Positions 43,128 to 52,177 of a DNA stretch of 64,000 nt are shown here, in pieces. The position numbers were made by a program, and so were the translations under genes. Every line of letters begins with the position of its first letter. Within the stretch, counting starts at the first letter, position 1. This DNA comes from Erysipelotrichales bacterium. GTDB taxonomy: Bacteria; Bacillota_I; Bacilli_A; Erysipelotrichales; Erysipelotrichaceae. The notes below the pieces were generated by a model. The model was not told the origin of the DNA. It did not search any database and saw only the letters and a list, made by a program, of their open reading frames with translations. The stretch lies in the NCBI GenBank assembly GCA_910576855.1, contig CAJTJP010000012.1, positions 1-64,000 of the forward strand, in the 5' to 3' direction.

Positions 43128-43928
43128 ATGAACGCAAAATCTGAAGCACAAACTGTACCAATGGCTGATATTGAAGTTTTAATCGCCTCTTTAAATCAAA
43201 AAGATACTTCATTGATTGAGTCGATGAATGTAAAGACTGATGCTATTATAGCTAATCAAGCAAATAACTATGATTACATCAATGTAATGAAAGACTCACA
43301 ACGCTGTCAAATGATTACGACACCGTACCGTGGTGTAGGAAAGAACAGAAATATTGCTTTATTTGCAGCAAAAGCTGATATATGCTTAATCGCTGATGAC
43401 GATATTCTTTATTACGATAATTATAAAGAAATTGTTTCAGAGGCTTTTCATAAATTAAAAGATGCAGATATTATTATCTTTAACATAGAGGATTGTGAGA
43501 ATAATGGTAGAAGAGTTAATAAAAAAGTTAAAAGGTTGAAATGGTACAACCTATTAAATTACGGAGCAGTAAGAATAGCCTTTAAAAGACAAAGCATTGT
43601 AAATAACAGCATTTTGTTTTCAACTGCATTTGGCGGCGGTGCCGTGTATAGTGCCGGTGAGGACTCATTATTTTTAATTGAAGCTTATCGAAAAAAACTA
43701 CATATCTATACTTATCCCAAAACAATCTTAAAGCTCCAAGAGTCAGAATCTACCTGGTTTAAAGGATTTGATGAAAAATATTTTTACGATAAAGGTAAAT
43801 TTTTAGCTGTTGCTTTTCCTAAACTAAAATGGCTGCTTGTTCCGGTTTTCTTATTAAAAGAATGTAAGAAATCGTCATTGAGCATGTTATCTTGTTGTAA
43901 GAATATATATAATGGAGCATTTAATTAA
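43128..43928 (+). CDS. GT2-like glycosyltransferase
   Basis: A 266-aa protein with a GT-A-like core: DIEVLIASLNQKD near the start, GVGKNRNIALFAAKADICLI and the DDD motif in IADDDILYYDN, then GGGAVYSAGEDSLFLIEAYR as the acceptor-side motif. It is more diverged than the other GT2 members here, so its sugar is unknown. AGGAGAA lies 6 nt before the ATG. It follows the GT2 gene by 14 bp. Confidence 0.75.
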   Translation: MNAKSEAQTVPMADIEVLIASLNQKDTSLIESMNVKTDAIIANQANNYDYINVMKDSQRCQMITTPYRGVGKNRNIALFAAKADICLIADDDILYYDNYKEIVSEAFHKLKDADIIIFNIEDCENNGRRVNKKVKRLKWYNLLNYGAVRIAFKRQSIVNNSILFSTAFGGGAVYSAGEDSLFLIEAYRKKLHIYTYPKTILKLQESESTWFKGFDEKYFYDKGKFLAVAFPKLKWLLVPVFLLKECKKSSLSMLSCCKNIYNGAFN

Positions 43929-43950
43929 TAAAATGAAAGGATGATTCATA

Positions 43951-45045
43951 ATGAACTACGCTTTAATCGGCTGTGGCAGAATATCTCCAAATCATATTGC
44001 TGCTGCTCTAAAAAACAGTCTGACTATAAAGGCCGTTTGTGACGTTAAAAGAGAAAGAATGAGTGAACTGTTAGAAAAATTTGAATTAGACAGTTCTAAT
44101 ATTAATCTATACTTGGATTATAAAGAAATGCTGAAAAACGAAAAAATAGATTTAGTTGCGATAGCTACCGAATCAGGCCTGCATGCTGAAATAGCATTGT
44201 ATTGTATCGAAAAAGGAATTCACTGCATTATTGAAAAACCTATGGCGATGAATATGAAAGATGCACAAAAAATATGTGATTTAGCAAAAGAAAAGAATGT
44301 TGTCGTATGTGCCAACCATCAAAACCGATTCAATAAATCAATTCAAAAAATACATGAAGCAATGAAAGCAGGTATGTTTGGTAAAATGCTTCATGGTACG
44401 GCGCATGTGAAATGGAATCGAAATAAAGGATATTATGATCAGGCGTCGTGGCGAGGCACTTGGGACAATGACGGCGGCTGCTTGATGAATCAATGTATTC
44501 ACAACATTGATCTACTACGTTGGATGATGCAAGATGAGGTAGATGAAGTATTGGCATATACCGATAATTTGAAGCATGATTATATTCAAGCAGAGGATTT
44601 AGGAATGGCACTGGTCAAATTCAAAAACGGTGCTTACGGAATTATTGAAGGTACAGTAAATGTATATCCGAGTAATCTGGAAGAAACCTTATATCTTTTT
44701 GGTGATAAAGGGACAGTAAAAGCAGGCGGTAAATCTGTTAATATTATTGAAGAATGGTGCTTTAAAGATGATACAAGCAAGCCGGAAGATATAAAATTAA
44801 AATATAGTGAAAATCCTGAAAATATATACGGATTCGGCCATAATCCTTTATATGCCGATGTTATTCGTGCAATTTCAACACACACCAAGCCATTGGTAGA
44901 TGCAGAGGCAGGTAAGCGAGCTTTAGAATTGGTGCTTGCAATATATCAATCAGCGTATTTAGGAAAACCTGTTAAATTACCGTTGAGCATTGATGTTTCC
45001 TCTACCGATTTCTTTGATATGTTCTCAAAGAAAGGAGTGGATTAG
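43951..45045 (+). CDS. Gfo/Idh/MocA oxidoreductase, WbpB/WlbA-like
   Basis: A 364-aa NAD-dependent oxidoreductase with the Rossmann start YALIGCGRISPNHIAAALKN and the family motif EKPMAMNMKDA. The C-terminal domain has GTWDNDGGCLMNQCIHNIDL, matching the WlbA/WbpB branch that oxidises C3 of UDP-GlcNAcA. The neighbours supply the other steps of the pathway, so UDP-2-acetamido-2-deoxy-glucuronate 3-dehydrogenase is the best call. It ends directly before the next gene's ATG. Confidence 0.85.
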   Translation: MNYALIGCGRISPNHIAAALKNSLTIKAVCDVKRERMSELLEKFELDSSNINLYLDYKEMLKNEKIDLVAIATESGLHAEIALYCIEKGIHCIIEKPMAMNMKDAQKICDLAKEKNVVVCANHQNRFNKSIQKIHEAMKAGMFGKMLHGTAHVKWNRNKGYYDQASWRGTWDNDGGCLMNQCIHNIDLLRWMMQDEVDEVLAYTDNLKHDYIQAEDLGMALVKFKNGAYGIIEGTVNVYPSNLEETLYLFGDKGTVKAGGKSVNIIEEWCFKDDTSKPEDIKLKYSENPENIYGFGHNPLYADVIRAISTHTKPLVDAEAGKRALELVLAIYQSAYLGKPVKLPLSIDVSSTDFFDMFSKKGVD

Positions 45046-46188
45046 ATGGAATTTATTGATTTAAAAAAACAGTATGAAATCCTAAAGCAGGAAATTGACG
45101 CTAATATTCAAGCAGTTTTAGATGACGGTCACTATATAATGGGAGCTGCTGTTTCTGAACTTGAAAAAGAATTGGCAGATTATATCGGTGTTAAGCATTG
45201 TATCACATGCGCAAACGGGACCGATGCTTTATCGCTTGCATTAATGGCATGGGACATTAAAAGCGGTGATGCAGTATTCGTACCTTCCTTTACATTTTAT
45301 GCCACAGCTGAAGTAGTATCTTTGATTGGAGCAACACCAATATTTATTGACAGTGATCCGCGTACTTTTAACATAGACGTTATTCATCTTCGCAGCATGA
45401 TTGAAAATGTAATCAAGGAAGGAAAGCTAACTCCACGAGCGATTATCCCTGTTGATTTATTTGGCCAACCGGCGGAATATGAAGAAATAATGAAAATTGC
45501 AAAGGACTATAATCTATTAGTGCTGGAAGATGGTGCACAGGGATTCGGAGGTTCGATAAACGGCAAAAAAGCATGCGGCTTCGGCGATATCTCTACCACT
45601 TCTTTTTTTCCTGCGAAGCCTCTTGGCTGTTACGGCGATGGCGGTGCCGTTTTCACTGATAGTGATGTATATTATGAAAAGCTTGTTTCTTTAAGAGTAC
45701 ATGGAAAAGGAAGCTATAAATATGATAATGTCAGAGTAGGATTAAATTCACGTCTTGATACTCTGCAAGCAGCAATATTGTTGCCTAAGCTTCATGCCTT
45801 TAACGATTATGAATTGAATAGTCGTAATGAAATTGCGGATATATATAACCATGAACTGAATGATATTGTAATCACACCTCTTGTTAAAGAAAATATGCAA
45901 AGCAGTTGGGCACAATATACAATTTTATTAAATGATGAGCAGGAACGAAACGAGCTTCAGCAATATCTAAAATCAAAAGGTATACCGTCCATGATTTATT
46001 ATCCTAAACCTTTGCATATGCAAAGTGTGTATAAGGATCATATTGTTTATTCGGAAGATTTAAAAAATGCGGAGAATCTCAGTCGTAAATGCCTAAGCTT
46101 ACCAATGCATCCTTATTTAGAAAGGGAGCAAATAATTACTGTATGTAATGAAATCAAATTATATCTTCAAAAGGAAATGAAATTATGA
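45046..46188 (+). CDS. DegT-family aminotransferase, WbpE/WlbC-like
   Basis: A 380-aa PLP enzyme. It has MEFIDLKKQYEILKQEID at the start, CANGTDALSLALMAWDIKSG, VFVPSFTFYATAEV, LEDGAQGFGG and the PLP lysine in SFFPAKPLGCYGDGGA, about residue 191. It resembles WbpE/WlbC, which put an amino group on C3 of the 3-keto sugar. It abuts the upstream oxidoreductase and overlaps the next gene by 4 nt. It is distinct from the first aminotransferase of the operon. Confidence 0.87.
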   Translation: MEFIDLKKQYEILKQEIDANIQAVLDDGHYIMGAAVSELEKELADYIGVKHCITCANGTDALSLALMAWDIKSGDAVFVPSFTFYATAEVVSLIGATPIFIDSDPRTFNIDVIHLRSMIENVIKEGKLTPRAIIPVDLFGQPAEYEEIMKIAKDYNLLVLEDGAQGFGGSINGKKACGFGDISTTSFFPAKPLGCYGDGGAVFTDSDVYYEKLVSLRVHGKGSYKYDNVRVGLNSRLDTLQAAILLPKLHAFNDYELNSRNEIADIYNHELNDIVITPLVKENMQSSWAQYTILLNDEQERNELQQYLKSKGIPSMIYYPKPLHMQSVYKDHIVYSEDLKNAENLSRKCLSLPMHPYLEREQIITVCNEIKLYLQKEMKL

Positions 46189-47084
46189 GAAAATTTCTTT
46201 TAAGCGAATGCTTCCGTGAGAATGTACAAAAAGATGCCGAGTTTGAAGCATTAGGCATTTTAGATTCAAGAGTAAAACTGCCCTTTTTAACTTTTATAGA
46301 AAATGAATCATATATTGATAAACTGTTCCATAATCCGCATATAAGTGCTGTTATAACGAATGTAGCGATATATGAAAAGTATTTAAAAGATATTGACTGC
46401 GGTTGTTATATATGCACCAATCCTCGTCTTTCTTTTTTTAAACTGCATAATTCATTAAGTCTTCAAAGTGAATATCAACGACCTAAGTTCGAGACTAAAA
46501 TCGGTAATGATTGTGAAGTATCGCCTTTAGCGCATATCAATAAAAATAATGTAATCATCGGCAATCATGTCATCATAGAGGAATTTGTATCTATCAAAGA
46601 AAATGTAATCATCGGTGATCATTCAATTATCAGAGCCGGAGCTGTAATCGGCGGTACCGGTTTTGAATTTAAAAAAGATAAAGATTCCTTGTTTCATGTC
46701 GATCATTGCGGCGGTGTCATAATCGGTAAGCATGTAGAAATTCAATATAACAGCTGTGTCGATAAAGCTATATATCCTTGGGATAATACTGAAATCGGCG
46801 ATTATTCAAAACTAGATAACTTAATTCATATCGGTCATGCTGTAAAAATAAGAGAACGCGTAATGATTCCTGCTATGGCTGCTGTCGGCGGGAGGGTTGA
46901 AATCGGCGATGATTCATGGATCGGATTGGCAAGCGTAATACGCAACGGTCTGCATATCGGTTCAAATGCACGAGCAAATATGGGTGCCGTAGTTACTAAG
47001 GATATTGCAGACAATCAAGCAGTCAGCGGCAATTTCGCTATCGAACATAAGCAATTTATAGAAAGGTTGAAAAAAGGAGAATAG
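46185..47084 (+). CDS. Hexapeptide-repeat N-acetyltransferase, WbpD/LpxD-like fold
   Basis: A 299-aa protein with an N-terminal domain of about 100 residues and a left-handed beta-helix of hexapeptide repeats (IGNHVIIEEFVSIKENVIIG, IIGKHVEIQYNSCVDKAI, IGDDSWIGLASVIRNGL, ANMGAVVTKDIADNQ). By position it should acetylate the 3-amino sugar (WbpD role). The N-terminal part is longer than in WbpD and more like LpxD/NeuD, so an alternative acyl donor is possible. It overlaps the aminotransferase gene by 4 nt. Confidence 0.75.
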   Translation: MRKFLLSECFRENVQKDAEFEALGILDSRVKLPFLTFIENESYIDKLFHNPHISAVITNVAIYEKYLKDIDCGCYICTNPRLSFFKLHNSLSLQSEYQRPKFETKIGNDCEVSPLAHINKNNVIIGNHVIIEEFVSIKENVIIGDHSIIRAGAVIGGTGFEFKKDKDSLFHVDHCGGVIIGKHVEIQYNSCVDKAIYPWDNTEIGDYSKLDNLIHIGHAVKIRERVMIPAMAAVGGRVEIGDDSWIGLASVIRNGLHIGSNARANMGAVVTKDIADNQAVSGNFAIEHKQFIERLKKGE

Positions 47085-47088
47085 TAAT

Positions 47089-48402
47089 ATGAAACAAATG
47101 TTGTTAAATAAGATTAAAAACAAAGAAATTATTGTAGGTGTTGTCGGCCTCGGCTATGTCGGCTTGCCGCTTGCTGTTGAAAAAGCAAAAGCAGGTTTCC
47201 GCACAATCGGATTTGATATACAAGAGGAAAAGGTTAATTCAGTAAACCAAGGAAAAAACTATATCGGTGATGTTGTTGATAAGGATCTGGCTGAACTGGT
47301 AAGAAATAATATGCTGTCGGCAACAACTGATTTCAGCTTCATTAAAGATGTGGATTTTATCGCCATTTGCGTGCCGACACCTTTAGATGCGCATCAACAA
47401 CCTGATATTTCGTTTGTAAGAGATTCCGGTATCGCTGTCTCAAAGTATTTGCGTAAAGGAACAATGGTTGTACTGGAATCCTCTACTTATCCGGGCACTA
47501 CTGAAGAGCTGTTAAAGCCTATTTTAGAGAAAGGATCCGGTCTGAAGTGCGGTAAGGATTTTTATTTAGGGTTTTCCCCTGAACGCGTCGATCCCGGTAA
47601 TGCAATTTATCACACTAAAAATACTCCGAAGGTTGTCGGAGCTATCGGAAATGATGCAACTGAGGTCATCGCCACAATGTATCGTGCAGTTTTAGAAGGA
47701 GACATTCATGAAGTGTCCTCTCCGGCTGTCGCTGAGCTTGAAAAAATATTAGAAAACACATATCGTAATATCAATATCGGCTTAGTAAATGAATTATGTA
47801 TGTTGTGTGAAAAGATGGGCATTTCTGCATGGGAAGTAATTGATGCTGCAAAAACAAAACCGTTTGGTTATCAAGCATTTTATCCGGGACCGGGCTTAGG
47901 CGGACACTGCATTCCATTAGATCCGTATTATCTCACATGGAAAGCGAGAGAATATGGCTTTCATACCTCTATGATTGAAAACAGCATGATTATTAATGAC
48001 AAAATGCCTGAATATTGTGTGGAACGTTGTTATAAGGTACTAAATAAACAAAAGAAAGCAATGGCTAACGCCAAAATATTAGTATTAGGTGTAGCATATA
48101 AAAATGATATTGATGATTATCGTGAAAGTCCTGCGTTGCGCTTAATTGAACTGTTAAACGCAGAAGAAGCTACAGTTGATTTTTATGATCCTTATATTCC
48201 GGAATATCGTTATAAGGGAAAAACTCACCGCGGTATAGAAGCAATTTATCCTGATGTCATTAAAAGCTATGATTTAATAGTTATCGCGACAGCTCATAAG
48301 AGTTATGATTTAGAAATGCTTCAACAAAACGCTAAGGCAATTTTTGATACACGTAACGCTCTAAAAAACATTACCGATCGCAACAATATTGAATTGCTGT
48401 AA
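47089..48402 (+). CDS. UDP-N-acetyl-glucosamine/mannosamine 6-dehydrogenase (WbpA/WecC-like)
   Basis: A 437-aa nucleotide-sugar dehydrogenase with GVVGLGYVGLPLAVEKAKAG, STYPGTTEELLKP, GFSPERVDPGN and the catalytic Cys in PGPGLGGHCIPLDPYYL. The SPERVDPGN and GGHCIP forms mark the UDP-HexNAc branch, unlike the UDP-glucose enzyme of locus 1. It would supply UDP-GlcNAcA for the WbpB/E/D-like enzymes upstream. AAGGAG precedes the ATG. Confidence 0.9.
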   Translation: MKQMLLNKIKNKEIIVGVVGLGYVGLPLAVEKAKAGFRTIGFDIQEEKVNSVNQGKNYIGDVVDKDLAELVRNNMLSATTDFSFIKDVDFIAICVPTPLDAHQQPDISFVRDSGIAVSKYLRKGTMVVLESSTYPGTTEELLKPILEKGSGLKCGKDFYLGFSPERVDPGNAIYHTKNTPKVVGAIGNDATEVIATMYRAVLEGDIHEVSSPAVAELEKILENTYRNINIGLVNELCMLCEKMGISAWEVIDAAKTKPFGYQAFYPGPGLGGHCIPLDPYYLTWKAREYGFHTSMIENSMIINDKMPEYCVERCYKVLNKQKKAMANAKILVLGVAYKNDIDDYRESPALRLIELLNAEEATVDFYDPYIPEYRYKGKTHRGIEAIYPDVIKSYDLIVIATAHKSYDLEMLQQNAKAIFDTRNALKNITDRNNIELL

Positions 48403-48415
48403 AACGAGGTTTTGT

Positions 48416-49549
48416 ATGAATATTGTAATGCTGCTGGATAACTGTTTTGATCCTGACGTTCGCGTGTACAAAGAAGCTGTATATTTGGTGAAACAAGGAA
48501 ATAATGTCCAAATCATCTGTTTAGATAAAAAGAATAAATATATAGATAAACAAGATGAAATAAAGGACGGCATTTACATACATCGTATTTTCTGCCGTAA
48601 TGATAAGATCACCCGACTGCTTGAAAACAAATTTTTTTCGTATTTTACAGCGCCATTTTACGCCTACTGGCTGATCATGTTTTTTATCCGGGCAAAACGT
48701 TATTTAAAACATAAAAGGGTAGACATCCTGCATTGTCATGATGTTGTAATGTCATATGGGTCAAGATGGTTTTTTAAAAAACAAATAAAAGTATTCGATA
48801 TGCACGAATATTATTTAAAGGATGATAAAAGCTTCAAGGACCTAATCATGAAGTATATCGTCTCCTCAGCACAAAATCATAGTAAGTGGATTATATATGT
48901 GAATGAAAAACAAATACTGAAATTAAAAGAAAAAAATAGGAATAAGTTAGTTCTGCTGCCTAATTATCCGTCTCAATCCATTTTTGCCGACGTAACGAAA
49001 ACAACATCCGATCGCCTTCGTATAGGCTATGTCGGAGCTGTAAGAGATTTTAAATCATTAGCTGCTTTAATCGATATCAATGATATTATGAAGGATAAAT
49101 TTGATATTAAAATTTACGGCTACGGCAGTGCTTATGATTCTTTAATCGAGTATGAAAGAAGTAAAGGGTACACAAGCATATTGACAGGCAGTTATAACGG
49201 AATCAGTGAAATAGAAAACATCTATAAAAACATTGACATTTTGTATTGTGTTTATGATAACCACATAGCGAATTGGAAGTATTCCTATCCGGTTAAATTT
49301 TATGAGAGCATTCTCACAAAAACTCCGATTATAGTATCCAAAGATAGCACAGCCGGTGATTTCACCGAAGCAAGGAATATCGGATATACATTAAATTTAG
49401 ATGATAAAGATGCTTTCCTACGCTTATTGACTGAAGAAATTAATTATCAAAGCTATAAAGCAAAACAAATAAATCTTGAAAAAATACAATATCACTATAC
49501 ATGGGAAAATCAAGTACAGCGACTAAATGTTATTTATGAAAAATCATGA
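48416..49549 (+). CDS. GT4-family glycosyltransferase
   Basis: A GT-B enzyme of about 377 aa. Its N-terminal domain has VMLLDNCFDPDVRVYKEAVY and ILHCHDVVMSYGSRW; its donor domain has RIGYVGAVRDFKSLAALIDI and KYSYPVKFYESILTKTPII, a shorter form of the E-x7-E region. The ATG at 48416 follows ACGAGG; the longer frame overlaps the dehydrogenase gene. Specificity is unknown. Confidence 0.8.
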   Translation: MNIVMLLDNCFDPDVRVYKEAVYLVKQGNNVQIICLDKKNKYIDKQDEIKDGIYIHRIFCRNDKITRLLENKFFSYFTAPFYAYWLIMFFIRAKRYLKHKRVDILHCHDVVMSYGSRWFFKKQIKVFDMHEYYLKDDKSFKDLIMKYIVSSAQNHSKWIIYVNEKQILKLKEKNRNKLVLLPNYPSQSIFADVTKTTSDRLRIGYVGAVRDFKSLAALIDINDIMKDKFDIKIYGYGSAYDSLIEYERSKGYTSILTGSYNGISEIENIYKNIDILYCVYDNHIANWKYSYPVKFYESILTKTPIIVSKDSTAGDFTEARNIGYTLNLDDKDAFLRLLTEEINYQSYKAKQINLEKIQYHYTWENQVQRLNVIYEKS

Positions 49550-49557
49550 GGTGTATA

Positions 49558-50934
49558 ATGAATAAAAAAATTATGTTATCAATTCAATCCGGTAAAACAG
49601 AACTGATATTTTTCATTCTGTACAAGCTGTTAATCGATTTTTCTTATGTAACTATAATTAGAGATAATTATAATGAGTACAATCAATTTATCACTGATTT
49701 CAGCTTAATAAAATATATCATAGCCTTTATTTTTCTGATAACATTATATCTACTGAATATTAAAGCACTGTTGTCTGTTTCTAAAATGATAGTTAAGCTT
49801 TTTCTTTTGTTAATGTATGTACCCATTTCAACTGTCTATGCGTGCAAAAATGATAGTACCGTATTCTTTATGACAATAACTGCCGGATTTTTTATTTTCA
49901 TTATGACAGCTTCATTCATGATCAGGAATATAAAAATTAAAAAGGAGAAAAAGAATGATTCATTCATAGAGCTTGCAACCAATTTATTATACTATGGTTT
50001 TATTGCAATAACTGTAATTTTAGTTTTATCATGTATATACTTCAATGGTTTACCGTCCTTAACTGCTTTAAATTTAAGAGATGTATATGAGGTAAGACAA
50101 GCATTTTATCTGCCTCGTTATTTATATTACCTTTATGAATTTGAAGCAGGCTTCATTATTTATTTCTTAATCATTGTAAATATGAAAAGAAAAAATATCA
50201 AGGCACTAATTGTGTTTATCTTCATACAATTCCTATTCTTTTTATGGAAAGGCGATAAGAGCGCAATTTTTGGTTTAATTACAGTTATAGCAGTCTATTT
50301 AATTTCAGGAAAGCTTCAATTGAATAAAATGCTTTGTAAATTATTTTTCTCATTTACATCAATTTCTCTAATTCTGTTTTATACAGTATCAAGCTTACCT
50401 TTTTTACTATTAATTCGAAGAATGTTGATAATACCTGCCAATTTAAAATTTATCTATTATGATTTTTTTATGAATCATGACTATATAGGTATCGTCGGAA
50501 CAGTACTCAATTCATTTTTAAAAATTCCCGATCCGTATGCGCAGCTGCCTTATCAAAATTTAATCAGCAAGCTTTACTTTAATAAAGTAGAAATGTGGTC
50601 AAATACCGGATTTTTAGCAGAAGGATATGCCAGAGGCGGTATTATCGGCAGCTTACTGATATCAGGTTTAATGGGTGTTATTCTGTATCTGATATATTTA
50701 GGAGTTAAAAAAACTGACTCTCGATTTATTTTAAGTATAGCTATAATACCAATGATAACTCTGAATGACGGCTATTTATTAACATCATTTACATTTGGTT
50801 CTGTCGGATTATTATGTGTAACATGCTTTTTCTTTGATCTAAAATATCTAAAAACGGATTTTAATAAGATTATAAATATAAAAGGGCGGTGGTTAAACGA
50901 TGAAACAGCTAATAAAAAATCTGAGACAGAATAA
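49558..50934 (+). CDS. Wzy-type oligosaccharide polymerase
   Basis: A 458-aa protein of about twelve hydrophobic segments with the pattern of oligosaccharide repeat-unit polymerases (LRDVYEVRQAFYLPRYLYYL, FLFFLWKGDKSAIFGLITV). A long outer loop holds NTGFLAEGYARGGIIGSL, a motif found in O-antigen polymerase-like proteins. The start at 49558 follows GAGGTG. It overlaps the flippase gene by 35 nt. It is assigned partly from context. Confidence 0.75.
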   Translation: MNKKIMLSIQSGKTELIFFILYKLLIDFSYVTIIRDNYNEYNQFITDFSLIKYIIAFIFLITLYLLNIKALLSVSKMIVKLFLLLMYVPISTVYACKNDSTVFFMTITAGFFIFIMTASFMIRNIKIKKEKKNDSFIELATNLLYYGFIAITVILVLSCIYFNGLPSLTALNLRDVYEVRQAFYLPRYLYYLYEFEAGFIIYFLIIVNMKRKNIKALIVFIFIQFLFFLWKGDKSAIFGLITVIAVYLISGKLQLNKMLCKLFFSFTSISLILFYTVSSLPFLLLIRRMLIIPANLKFIYYDFFMNHDYIGIVGTVLNSFLKIPDPYAQLPYQNLISKLYFNKVEMWSNTGFLAEGYARGGIIGSLLISGLMGVILYLIYLGVKKTDSRFILSIAIIPMITLNDGYLLTSFTFGSVGLLCVTCFFFDLKYLKTDFNKIINIKGRWLNDETANKKSETE

Positions 50935-52177
50935 GGCACTGTCGTCGATTACAACACTGGCATCAGGCTCTTTAATAGCTCAGGTCATTACTATTCTGAC
51001 TTCACCCATCACTACCCGAATCTTTACTCCGGAGGAATTAGGAACATATACATTGTTAATCACTGCTGTAAACATGTTTGGTCCGATCATATGCTTACGA
51101 TATGATCTGGCAATTGTTACTGAAAAAACAGACAGGAACTCTCTTGCTATATTTAAATTAAGTGTTATTGTAAGCGTTCTTATGAGTTTGTTTGTTTCAT
51201 TCGGCTACTTTATCTATTTTCAAATGAACGAGACCTATCATTCTCTCACATATACTGTTGTGATTTTATTTATATTACTTTTAACAACCGGTTTGACAAA
51301 TGCGTTAACATCCTATAATAATCGTAATAGGCAATATAAATTAATGACATCGGTTTATGTGATAAGAACAACAGCACAAAATCTTCTCATGGTTATGTCC
51401 GGCATGCTTAAGACAGGAGTATTCGGTTTGATATCTTCTCAAGTTTTATCACAGCTTTTAGGTATTAAAAAACAAGGAGAAGAACTGAGCGAACATAAAA
51501 AAGAATTGAAAAAGATAAGTAAAAACGATATCCTTAATGTCGCAAAAAAGTATAAAAAACAACTCTTATATTCTACTCCTGCTTCCTTCGCCAACAGCTT
51601 TTCTTATTCATCGATAAACCTTTTTATAAGTTCGTTATTTAACAACACAATATTGGGGTATTATTCAATCTCATATCGTGTATTAGGATTACCATTAAAC
51701 ATCATCAGCAGTAATGTATCTAAAGTTTTTTTTGAGGATGCCAGTAATGAATACCACAAAAAGGGCTCTTTTAAGCATAGCTTACTTCGTACAACATCAT
51801 TTTTAGGTATAATATCAGTAATAATGGTGATAGGCTTAGTTTTATTCTCTCCTCTTGCATTTAAAATATTTTTTGGACCCGATTGGGAGCAAGCAGGAGT
51901 TTTTGTTCAAATCTTAGCACCTATGTTTGGTATACGATTTATTGTAAATGGTGTAAGTATTGCTTTGATCATAGCACAACGTCAAGATTTTGAACTCATG
52001 ATACAAGCATTGTTTATTATTTGTTCCGTTGCAGGATACTTAGTTGCTCGTTTTTTTGTGTGGAGCATTACGAAATATCTTGTATTTATCTCTATTTCAT
52101 ATTCTGTAATTTATATAATATTTTTTATTTTCATTTATAACAGTTCTAAAAATATGGAGAATACAAATCATGAATAA
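50900..52177 (+). CDS. Wzx-type flippase, locus 2
   Basis: A 425-aa polytopic protein of the polysaccharide-transporter family with the N-terminal GSLIAQVITILTSPITTRIF and TPEELGTYTL typical of Wzx proteins. Ten to twelve hydrophobic segments; a basic hydrophilic stretch (about 188-215, KKQGEELSEHKKELKKISK) lies between halves. It is shorter than the locus-1 flippase and belongs to a different subgroup. It likely handles the locus-2 repeat unit. Confidence 0.85.
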   Translation: MKQLIKNLRQNKALSSITTLASGSLIAQVITILTSPITTRIFTPEELGTYTLLITAVNMFGPIICLRYDLAIVTEKTDRNSLAIFKLSVIVSVLMSLFVSFGYFIYFQMNETYHSLTYTVVILFILLLTTGLTNALTSYNNRNRQYKLMTSVYVIRTTAQNLLMVMSGMLKTGVFGLISSQVLSQLLGIKKQGEELSEHKKELKKISKNDILNVAKKYKKQLLYSTPASFANSFSYSSINLFISSLFNNTILGYYSISYRVLGLPLNIISSNVSKVFFEDASNEYHKKGSFKHSLLRTTSFLGIISVIMVIGLVLFSPLAFKIFFGPDWEQAGVFVQILAPMFGIRFIVNGVSIALIIAQRQDFELMIQALFIICSVAGYLVARFFVWSITKYLVFISISYSVIYIIFFIFIYNSSKNMENTNHE

